A DNA stretch of 64,000 nucleotides. It comes from Colius striatus (taxonomy: Eukaryota; Chordata; Aves; Coliiformes; Coliidae). This document shows, in pieces, positions 45,455-57,400 of the stretch. The DNA is taken from positions 4,966,001-5,030,000 of the forward strand of contig NC_084790.1 in assembly GCF_028858725.1 (NCBI RefSeq), read 5' to 3'. Positions within the stretch are counted from its first letter, which is position 1, and each line of letters begins with the position of its first letter. The notes beneath the pieces were generated by a model, which saw only the letters and a list, made by a program, of their open reading frames with translations, had not been told where the DNA came from and did no database searches. The translations under genes were made by a program, and so were the position numbers.

Positions 45455-48400
45455 CTGGGGAGACACGGCCCGAAGGATGTGGGGTTATAGCCACAGGTTG
45501 TTCTCAGGTCCCTTCCTTCAGCAGCTGGATCTACAGAAAGCAGCCCCCAGACTTCCACCAGAACATACCCCAGTCCCACATCTGCCCTTGGTAAATCCTT
45601 TACTGTCCTTCCTAACCCCTTGTTTTGTCCTGCTTCACTCTGGGTCCTGCAGGGCATGACTTGGGGCTGGCTTGGAAACTCAACATTTCATTCCCACATG
45701 GATATTTTGGGGTATTTTGGTTACAGATGGCAGCTCTGGGGATGTCCTAGACCCCAGCCTGGAAGCTCTGTGAAGCCCCTGCAGCTGGATTGTGCCTAGG
45801 TAACATCCCCTGCCCAGATTCACATGTCATTTTCTCCTGGCAGCAGGTACTGGAGGCAGAGAAAAACAGAGAAAACCCAAACCATGGGTGTGAGAGGAGG
45901 AGTTAACACTAACAAACTTAAGTTTGTAATCAACATAGGAGATTTTTGATTTTAAGAGATGTTAGAAGTGATGTGCACAGCAACACGTCCTGTCTTGTGC
46001 CCCATGTGAGCTCTGACCCTGTTCCTGCCTGGCTGAGACATTGCTGGGTTCCCGAGCTCATCCCTGCTTCCCACAGGGACAGGGCTTTGCTGAGGAGAGA
46101 GGCTGTGTCACCAGCAACAGCCATCTCTCCCAACCTTCCAGCGCTGTGCTACTGCAGCCAGGAAAGGGGCCCAGGAATGCAGATCGGGCCTGGGTCAGGA
46201 TCCCAGCACACCCCAGGGATCCTCACCCCAGCAAACAGCAGGGAGCCAGACCCTGGGATGCTGCAGGGACAGGAGGAGTGGGAGGGATTGAGGGGGAGGG
46301 CTACACCCCCCTGCCCCACTGTCCTGAGAAACCAGAGAGGAAAAACCCTGCTGCAAAACCAGAAGGGAAAACAAAATGGGTCTATTTGCTGCAGCCTTGA
46401 GATCCACGGGCAGAGGGGCCCCAGAGGCACCCCAGGCGTGATGTGGAGCTCCCAGCCTCTGCTCCCCAGCCCCCCCAACCCCCCACCTCTGCTGTATCCT
46501 GAACACTATGAGGTGTTTTAAAATAATTTCTGCTTTGATGAATTGCTGGATAGTCCACGATTGCTCATAATCAAAGGGAGGAAAATGCAAATGAGAGCCA
46601 GCCGAGAACTCGCGGCACCGAGCGTTTATTTCACTGCGCAGTGCCAAAAAGAATTAAAACAACATTAAACTCCCAGCAATAATGTTTAAGTCCTCGTTTC
46701 CAAGTGCCAAATTGCACCACTCTGGATCATACAGATGTTCGTTAATTATGCTAATTTTTATTAAACTATTAAAATGAGGAGTGCACTGGCACAGCAAGGC
46801 AGAGCCCAGTGCAGGGTGAACTCTGCTCTCGTCTGGAGGTGCTAATTTACATCTCGCTAACGTGCTGATGCCTGAGACCGGCTTTTGGGGGTGGGGAGGC
46901 CAGGAGAAGGAGGGAGCTTGAGGATGGTTTTGCTGGAATCTACCTAATTAGACGCTAATGGGGCCTCTGTGCTCAATACCTGCTTGGTCTGGGTTGGCAG
47001 TGGGGGTGGGGAGGGGGAAGTAATTTAGCTGAGAATTTGCAGAAGGGACTGAAATCCTGTCAATCACCAAGAAGATAATTGTTCCGGGGGGGTCGGGGGT
47101 CTCCCCAGTGCTCTGCCCTCCCCTCTTCCTTCCCCCTTGCCTAATCTCCATCAAGTCTGCATGGCAGGAGTACGGCAGGGTCCTAGGGCAGCACCCATGG
47201 GTGCTGATGCCACGGCAGAGACCTCAGAGGGTCAGCCAGGAGGCAGAGCAAAGCCATTGCCCCAAGAAACGCAGCAGGGCTGAGCAAACTGTGACCCAAG
47301 GCTGGGTGACAAAACTGTGACCCAGGGCTGACCCAAGTGGCTTTTCCAAGCTGGCATGTAATAGGGAACTGGATCTGCGGGGTCACCACAACACCCTGGC
47401 AGCCACCCTCTGGGCCCAGCCATCCTCTCCATGGCAGTGATGGCCTTACTCTGCTCCTGAAACACTGTGATGTTTGGGGTTTTTTTTCTCCCAGAAGGAA
47501 AAAAAACCCCTCAAAGCACTTTCCCCAAGTTTCGTTCCCGAGATGCCCGGCGCCGAGTGCACCCGCAGCAGACGCTCGTTCAGATAATCGCCCACAATCA
47601 GGGCTTTATGGCGGGTTGGTGCACGGGGCCGTAAAAAGCTTTATGCTGCTTATCTCCACCGACAAGGGAGAAGGAAATGAGGGAAATACAAACAAGAAGA
47701 CAACAGCCACAACCTGATTTCCTCTCCCTGCTTTGCACCATGGCTCCTCCAGCTTGGTCCCGAGAGATGATGATGCTGCTCTTCCATGGAGGGGAGAAGT
47801 GGTGTCTCTGAATGACACAGCTACAGATTTCTCCTGGCCCCATGGCAGGGGACAACCCATGGCCCGAGCCCACAGGCACAAAGATGGTAACGGGAACATG
47901 GCCAACTGTCCCTTGCACAGCCTCAAATGCCCGATAGGACCCTAAATGTGCAGCCATATCCCTCCAGCAGCACCTCCCCTTGCTCCACCAAGTTCAAATT
48001 GTCCCATCCAACACCCCTCCTGCCCCTCTCCAAGAGGCACAGGCTCTCTTCCTCCCCTGAGCAGATGATATTTCCTCCCCACTGATGCTCCCAAGCCCTC
48101 CTTGCCACCGCACTCCTTCGCCAGCCCTCGTAAACAACCCCGTTGGGCTTCAGGAAGGCCATTAATCACCCCCCTTCACACAGAAGATCAATGACGCTTT
48201 GATGGATGTTGAAGGAAAAGCCAATCAGTCAGGGACTTATCGGTTTATGATTGCTTGGCCCCATTATTAGTGCTTGTGTGTCATACATTATTGTTAGGAA
48301 AATGGAGGAATCTAATTCATAGATGAGGTATGGCAGGCGTGCGAGGGGTCGGCTGACACCAAGGAGTTTTATACCAGGTCACCCATACATCTATTTACCT

Positions 48401-51400
48401 TGAAAACCAGCTCGGAGCTGCAGCAAGCTCTGACATCAAGGGGCTACCTGTCCTCAGGGGATTCGGAGCTGGCAGCAGCTGAGGGATGTGGCTGGGAACG
48501 CCATTTCCTCGGCTTGTCACCAGCATGGAGGAGTTAATTTGGGCAATGCTCACTCTTTGCTTCAGATTGTGGCCTACCACTCACTACCTGCCCTGCACCA
48601 TGCTGCTCTTGCGTAGGGTAAATCCCTTTAAACAGCAAGGATTCCCAACGGCTTCCAGTGATTCAGTTCCCAGCTGCTGTGAGGGGCTGAGCACATATGG
48701 CTTGGGGCTGGGGCTGGGGCTGAGGCAGGGACAAGGGTAAGGGCTGAAGCTGGGGCAGGGTCATTGCTCCTTCCCCTTGTCCCGCCTGCACAGTCTGCTC
48801 TGGCATCACCCAGGGTGGCCACAGTGTCTCACTCCACTGGGTTCCCTGTGTCACATCCCACTGTGTTCCCTGTGGCCTATTCCACCAGGATCCCTCTGTC
48901 CCACCCCACCAGGATCCCTCTGTCCCACCCCTCCAGGCTCTCCACATCCCAGCCCAGGGGGAAGAAGCTAACTAAGTAAGGGGCTCAGAACAAGCAGTAG
49001 TGGGGAAGGCAGAGGGAGAGGAAGGTGATAGTCCCCATCTGGAGAGAGTCAGGCAGAAATGGCCACCTGGGGAAGCACATGGGCAGTTTTGGAGAGGACA
49101 ACGCTGTAGCTCCTCCTCAAGACAAGTTCTCAGGCTTTCCATGGGGAGTGTGGCCTGATGGAAGGCGTTCAGGATTTAGCCCATTAGTCATTTCCCATTA
49201 AAGCCAAGCAGCCAGCCAAGCATGGCAGCACCATGGACCAAGGTGCCCGATGACACGCCAACCAACCCTGGGCACATCACGGCGGAGGCACGACCTGGCT
49301 CGGGAGTGCCTGGACACCGGGGCAGGAATGACGCACATCTCTGAGCCCCTCTAGGGCTGGCTGGTTCCCCACCAGGACATCGCAGCCAGGAGGGACAGTG
49401 CAGAGGGGGGACCGACGGCCGGGGCAGCCAGACGGCACCCGGGCACAGCTCAGGAGCGGGCAGAAGGTGCAGCTGGAGCCTCAGCAGCCGCCGGGGCCGA
49501 GCCGGGGAGACAATAGCGGCGGCGGGGTCGGATCTGCCGGGATTGGGAGCCCGCGTGAAACTGCCGTGTTAAATGTTTATTCCACCGAGCGCACGGCTCT
49601 CAGCGTTGTGCAGCTCCTCTGACCGCAGCCCCAACCCTCAGGCACCGCAAACACAATTGGAAAACAATGTGACGGAAATGTTTAATCTGCTCAGCCCATC
49701 TGTGCTGCGTATTTCTCCAGATCTCCCTGAGAGAGGCGCCTTCGAATCTCCACATTGCCTTTAATATTCTCCTAAATCACCTCCCCACTGCACTTCAAGG
49801 GCCATTGCTACAATATCACAGGTTCATCGAGAGTGCACGGGAGGAAGGGAGGGGGGGTGGGGTGCAGGGAGGGGAGGGTGAGAGACGGGGGTGTCGGCTG
49901 GGATATTTTTTATGTTAAAATATTTCCCAGGGATGGTGTTCCTGTGCCCCTTGGACAGGAGAGAGAGGAGGGGGGAAAAAAGGAGGGGGTGTGTGTGTGG
50001 GGATCAGAGCAAGTTATTGTGCTGTTGCTGGGAGGCGATTAGTGAGGCTGTTTAGAAGCAAACAGGCTGGAATGGAGCAAAAATCATTTCCAAAGAATCG
50101 CTTTTATTAATCTCCTTCCTCGGCCGCTTGCTTTCACGTGAGGCTGCCTCTGTTCCTCTCTCTGGAGGGCTGCATCCTGCTCTGAGCTTCCCACGCAAAA
50201 TGGGCATGGATGCTCAGGGGAGGGAGGAGGCCCCAAAGCAGCCTGGGCAGGGGGTGGCTGGACCCAGCACTTTGGGGTCCCCTCAGCCTAGAGCTGCTCC
50301 CTGCCTCAGTTTCCCCATCGCACCAAGGCACATCTCCCCATGTGGCCTTTCAGTATAAGAAAGATGAGGACAGACTTTATCAGGCGACAGGACAAGGGGT
50401 GATGGCTTTAAATTCAAAGAGAGGAGATTCAGGCTAGATTTAAGGAAGACATTTATCATGCTGAGGCTGGTGAGGCAGTGGCCCTTGTTGCCCAGGGAGA
50501 TGGGAGATGCCCCATCCCTGGAAATATTCCAGGTAAGGCTGGATGGGGGTCTGAGCAGCCTGGGATGGTTGGATGTGTCCCTGTGCCTGGCAGGGGTGGA
50601 TGGACCAGGTGACCTTGAAAGGTCCCTTCCCACCCAAACCACTCAATGACTCTAATTCAATCTCCACCAAGAGATCCCTGCTCCCTCCCTGGGCTACTGG
50701 GTACTGCCACCCCCAAATCTCCAGGAGTGCAAGGGGGGGCTGTGTGGGGTGCAGGGGTGATGTGTGGGGTCCAGAGGGGTGCACGGGGTGCAGAGTTGAT
50801 TTATGGGTACTGGGAGTAGTGTGTGGGGTCAGAGGTAATGTGTGGGATCCCAGGCGGTGTGTGGAGGGGAGGGCAGAAGGGTGTGAGGGGTCCTGGAGAG
50901 ATGCTCAGGGTCTAGGGGCAGCGTGCGGGATCCAGCAGAATGTACTGTGTCCAGCGACATGCAGGGGATCCTAGAGGGATGCATGGGATCTGCGGGGGTG
51001 TGCAGGATCTGGGGAGATGCTCTGGGTCTGGCGAGGTGTGGGCAGTCCCAGGGGGATGCTTGGAGTCTAGGGGGGCTGTAGGGCGATGTCAGGGGTCTTA
51101 GGGGGCTGTTCGGGGAGGGGGAGGTGCAGGGGGGTGTGCAAAAAAGCGCAGGATCCCGGGGGGTGCGCGGACCTCGGCGGGGGGGTGCAGGGGGTCCTGG
51201 GGCGGGGATGCGGGGGTCCTGGGGGGCACGCGGCGGGCGGGCGGGCCGGTGCCGCATCCCCGGCGTTGCCATGGCAGCCGCTCCCATGGCAGCCGCTCCC
51301 GGCTCCGCTTCGCGCATCCCCGGGGGCGGCGCGGCCGGATCCACCTGCTCCAGCCCGGCCCGCCGCGGGGTCACGGCCAGGTCGGCAGAATAAATGAACG

Positions 51401-54400
51401 GCAGCACTAATGATGTGTTCGCGGGCTGTTTATGCTCTCTGTGTGTCAGGGGCACTCACATTTAGAGAGCTCATTATGGCTGCAATTAGACTGCGCCATT
51501 GCTAGATATTTAACTCCTTTTTCTTTTAAATTAGCATTTTAATAACGTGCTTTGAGCAGGGGAAACAAAATGACCATTTTTCACGGACAAACTTCCTAGC
51601 TGTAGGTGCAACTCTAATGGCAAAGTTGCAAGGGAGGTAAAATAAGATCAGGCCTGCTCCCTTCCTGCCGATCCCTGCCCTCTCCCGCCGCTCCCCGCCA
51701 CTGGGAAGGGGGGAAAAAAAAAGCCTGGGAGAGATTTTTATTTGCTTTCTCGCACACTCCATTTCCCAAATTTGCTCTGCAGCCAATTATTTTCGCCTTT
51801 AAAGTCCTGTATGCTCAGGCCTGATGAAAATTAGCAGCCATCTGAGTTAAACTCTGCCTGTGACCTGTGAAGAGGGCTCTAAATAATTGTCTCTCTCTCT
51901 GTGTGTGTGTGTGTGTGTGTGTCTGTGTGAGAGGGAGAGAGAGAGAGAGAGAGAGAAGAGCCATCCATCCCAGAGAGAAGAGGGGACTGTGTATGGGGGT
52001 GAGGATGGGAGCAGCCGGGGACAATTATGTGATGGGTATTATCAAAATATCTTTATAGAGTCACCCCCCCAGGGCCACGTCCCTGCAGAGGTCATGGCAA
52101 TTATTTCCCCTTCATTCATAGCTCTTCAGCTGGGCTTAGGGGACTGGGGGAGGTAGAAGGAGACGAGGAGGACGAGTGGGACAGCTGAGGGGCTGATGTG
52201 GTTGGCAGGAGGGATGAGGACCAATGAGGGGATGCGGTGAAGACGACGGTGCTGTGACTTTACTGGGAACTTGCAAACCCCTTTATGCCCTTCACACCCA
52301 CCCCAGCCAGCCTGAAAGCCACTGCTTCATTCCTCCTTTAGGATTTATGCTCCTAAATGATGGATCACAGAATCACAGGATCTTAAGTGTTGGAATGGAC
52401 CTCTAAAGATCATCTAGTCCAAACCCTCTGCCAGAGTAGGACCACCTAGAGTAGGTCACATAGGAATGACCCTAAAGCACCCATCCTCCCACCCACAGAT
52501 TGCTACGAGGGCCTTGGGGAGAGAATGAGGGGTCCCTGGGGGTAGAGGAACCCACTGCTGCTGGACTGGGAGAGGGACTTGAGCTGGATGTCACCAGAGG
52601 CAGGTGCTTCCCTCAGCTCCCAGCCCCAGCCAACTCCAGCCCCTCTGGCAGCGCTCAGACACTCCAAGTCAGGACCAGCAGCCAGGACTGGGACCCCCAG
52701 AACCCTCATGCAGCCGAAATCACACCGAAAGCCCCGAATCTGTGGGAAACCACAGCAGGGGAAGGGCAGGAGAGGAAGGACAGACGCAGCCTTTGAGGGA
52801 ACGATGCTTTAAACGTTTCCTCTTTCGCATCCGCTCAGCTGTACCTTAGACACCACCACCTCATAAACACGATCCGGGTAGCGCAGGCTATAATTTGGTG
52901 ATAGCTACCCCAGGACATATCTAGATACACTTCTGTTATTTTAATTAAATACTGCATTATGGTTTGTGACAACTTCATCGCTACAGCGTAAATGAATTTG
53001 GAATGAAAGTCTTACTTAGGCATTCCACTACTTCTCCCCCTCCTCTCCCCTCCTTCCCCTCCACCCCTCCGTGTTACAAAGCGAAAGGGCTATAAAACCA
53101 AGATGTTTGTTCATTTACAGATGGAGCAGCTTGGAAAAGGGAGAGGGCAAAAAAACAAGAGAGAGACAGAAAAGGCGAGATGGCGCGGAGATGAGCACGA
53201 AACACCGGTGGGTTGTGGGCATCCTCAGGCAGCGGAGAGCGCAATGTGGGAGGCTGAGTGTTAAATGCTGCCCGTTGCTGTTATCCTCTGAAATCCCCTT
53301 GGCCTCAGGACGGATTTCTGGGCTGCCCCTGATTATCATTTTTAGCTCTTGGTTTGTGACTACTGCAGAAGCTTTGGACCTTTGGGGGATTTGGTTGGTG
53401 GGAAGGGCACGGAGGCGGCCAGAGAGACTGAGTTATGGCAAAGGGAAACTTTTTGTTTTATGCCCAGGCCTGGGAATTTCAATTCCATCCATCTATTAAG
53501 TCGTCTCTAATGAAACTAGACCGTACGTGACATTTTGCAGTATAACTGCTTTAAATGTTACCACATCAATTGGTTTAAATGTTACCCGCGCCTCATGAAC
53601 CGGGAGATGGTTTTATAATTATCTCCGTCTCTCTCTAATGAACAAAGATTTCTACTGTCTGCTGGTATTTTACATAACCAAAGGAAACAAGGGCTGCCTG
53701 CTCCAGCCACGGGCCCTCGTCACACAAACCCCAAGGTGTGAAGGGCAGTGGGGGGGTGTTGCCTGTCACCTCTTGGCAGTGGATGCCCCAGCTAGTTTGC
53801 AGTTGGGGCTTCATCTCAGTTTTCCTTCCCTTTTCTGCTGATGAACCATCCCTAAACCCAAACAGCCCACAGTTGTCTGCCAAGTGGACGGACAGAAGAT
53901 GTAGAGCCCCAAAACAACACAGCCTGGGAAGGTTCTGACTGGAGAGGGACGGGTTCTAGCAACGAGGCTCCACTTTAATATTTCCTATCGTCACAACCCC
54001 AAGTGAAATTTCCACGTCCATTTACAAACTAAGCTGGGAAATTGCCAGGCGTTTGTTACTCTGCAAACAAAAAGGTGCTGGGTTTGTGGGTATTTTTGAG
54101 CTTTTTTTCCCTTTTTTTGACATCCATTTGAAACAGGGGCATCACAGCAAATGTCACTCTTGCCTCCCCGGCAGATTAGCGAGGGACTCATTACTAAATC
54201 TCTGTCTGATAAAGGCAGAGTTGACTCTGGAGGAGCTGCTTTGGTTATAATGCTGGCTTTGGAAAATGGAAGGATTGTCACACTTAAAGACACAAATTTC
54301 CCCTGTAATATATTCGAATGGAAACCTCTGAATCCAATACTACATGGGCATATCTAATAAATTCACAATATTTCAGCCTCAACAGCCTACAACGGTTAGT

Positions 54401-57400
54401 TTTAAAGATTTATGTGGTAAAAAAATTACTCAGTGATGAATATAGTTTATTCTGTGCAGTATTGGAGGGTATAAGGAATTAAACTACTGTCTTTAACAGT
54501 GAATTTATTATTACCTCTGTCAAAGCCCAAGTCTTTAACAGCATTTATTATAAATTTCTGTGCAAAATAAATGGTCAGAGTGTGCCTTAAACCTTAATCC
54601 CCCCCAGCAGAACCATGTGCCAGCCCAGGAGAAGTTCATGGGCTAGGGAGCAATGTCTCATCAGCTCCCTGAGACTACCACGACGGTGGGAAAGGGGCCA
54701 CCTTGTGTCCTCACCACTGGCCTACTGGGACTGGGGTCACCCACTGTGGAGGGCAGGATGGCACATTTGAAGCTGGCACAGTGATGAATGTGATGTGAAA
54801 GAAGCAGGGTTAAGTCAAAATTTGGGGCTGTAGCATCGGGGCAGTGCAGGTGAGTCCCTACGGATGAGGTAGAATTTGGGCTGCAGCATCAGGGCTATGC
54901 AAGTCAGTCCCTATGGATGAGGCAAAATTTGGGCTGCAGCATCAGAGCTGTGCAGGTGAGACCCTATGGATGAGGTAAAACTTGGGGCTATAGCATCGGG
55001 GCCGTGCAGGCGCTGGGCATCACCGGCTCTGCCGCCCCGATGCTCGGCCACCCTTTTGTCCTCGCCTGTGGTGAGTGTCCCCTCATTTATAAAAATTACC
55101 TGGGAGGAATGAGGCTGCCAGGGGCTTGTTCTGGACGATTGGTTCCCACCGCGGGAAGGAGGGGAAGGGGGAGTGGGGGAGGACGAGGGGGCCGGCGGGA
55201 GAAGCGATGGCCCTCGCTTGAATTTGACCGGTGGGTGACCGTTGCCTTCCAGCTGACCCCGCCGTCCCAGCCCCGTCCCTCCCGACTCAGGAGCTTCTCA
55301 GAGGGGTTATTAATGGGAGCCGAGTCCCAGGGGCCCATCCCCACAGCGCCTGGGGGGTTAAGCCCCCCGCCCTGGGATGCGGCTGTGCACTCAGCCACCT
55401 TGACTCCATCCACTCACGAAGTTCGCCGGGAGGGGAAGGCCCGTGGCCACTCCCGTGGCCTCTCCCCACGACCGAGGTGGCCGCAAACCCCGGCAAAATG
55501 CCACTAGATGTCAGCACTCGCCTTCGGCTCAGGGTCGGGGTGTGGGAATATGGACCCCCCCCTCCCTTTCCCCGCCCCCCCCCCGCTTTCATTGAAAGCA
55601 ATTGAGAGAATTAACTTATCCGGTTTTATGGCCTGCTTGTCACATCCAACTAAGCCCACTTAAAATAGGAAGTCTCGCTGCATTCAAATAATTATCATAA
55701 CGTACAAATCACTCAGCCAGGGGACAAGCGACCGGTGCCGGAGAACGGGATGCGATGAGGGCGCTTTGCTGGGATTACTGCTCCCCCCTCCCCAAATACA
55801 TCCCCTCTGTGTATTAGCGCGGTAGTGGTGTTTCGGAGCCCCTCAAAATGAAGTGATGAGGTACAAGCTCTGCCACCTGGCCCCATTATCCCTGCAGCAC
55901 CGGGGCTGACAAAGAGCTGCTGGCACTGGGGTGCAACAAGGAGTCTCCTGTCCGGGTCTAGGGGTACGACCATAAAAGTCTCCGACAGCGGCATTCCCTG
56001 GTCAAAGGCTCCTGGTGCTGGCCGAGGAGACAAGTCGGGGCCGCCGGGATAGAGCAAGGAAGGGACCGCTCCGAGAAGGGATGCGGCGGATGAGGATGCT
56101 GCCCTTGCCCCGGGCAGGACCGTGCATCCCCCACACCCGCTGTCCCGGGGCTACCGAGTCCCCCCGTCCCCCCCCTGATGTCCACTGACCCCCCCAAATC
56201 ACTTTTCCCCGCTGTTGATGCTCGAAATGTCAGACAGGACCCGAGCAGCAGCCGGCGTGCGTTTCAAACACACCAGATGGATTTTTATATTAGCTACTAT
56301 TTCATGTTCAGACAGAGCGACCGCACCGCTCAAACGGCAGCCTCGGTGCTGCCGAGTTTGCTTCTGTGAGATTAATTCCGCGAAATTAATTGGGACAAGA
56401 TTGAAAAGGAAATTAAAATGCAGCTGAGTGAACAGGCTTTTCAAACACCTTTCCCTTCCCCCCACCCGCCGCCTTCGCTGCCTTCCTCCCCTCGCTCCCC
56501 CCCCGGCCCCCGGCCCCGTGCCGCCTCCGTTCTGCGGCGGCCGCGAGCATCCGTCGCGCAAAGTAATTTACGGGGGGAAAAGCTCTCAGGACCGATCGGT
56601 TACGTGTGAGGAAGCCAGCACAAGAGTCGCAATCTGGAGCCACTGAAGAGAGCAAAAACCCTGCCGTGACTCCAAGCTGTGTCCCCGAGCTGGCGCGGGG
56701 GAGGGAGGGGGCGGACCCGACCTCCTCGGTCTGCGGTGGGATGGACAGAGGCGGCGGTGTGGGCACTGGGGGCTGCGGGTATCATCCCCCGGGACAGCTG
56801 TGGGTTGCTCCTGGTGTCACTCCCCCTGAATAAATGGGATGGGCTCAGGCTGTGGGTTCAGTGCCCGGAGCACATCAACCCTGTGCTGCCCCGGGAGGCA
56901 GCAAGTTGCTAAATACCACGGTAAAGTGCTTTGAGATGCACAGAGGGGAAATTCTCAGCCTTCCAGAAAGAGAAAGTGAGGCCCAGACTCGAAGCTGCTC
57001 ACTGTGGCTGGCAGGGATGCAGCTGCCTGTGAAAGATCGAGGGGAACCTGCTTTAGCAGGGTGGTTGGACTAGGTGGTCTCTAGGGGTTCCTTCCAACCC
57101 CCACCATTCTGTGATTCTGATTCTAAGATGGGCAGGCTTCAAATATACCAGCTAAAAAATGTCCGTGCCACACCGGCTGTAAACCTTCAAGGAGGTGGAT
57201 GAGCCACCAGTGCTTGACTCACACTGGGCTTGGGGTGGCCAAAGCATCAGCAGCACGCATCTCAGGTCCTGTGGGAGCAAAGGGCACCCACTTGTGCTGA
57301 GGGTCTGGCCTCAAGGGCTCTGGTGGACCTCCAAAGAGAAGCCTGATATTGCTGTTGCCACTCTCCTGCCCAGCACCATGGTATCTGATCACCTGTGGCC

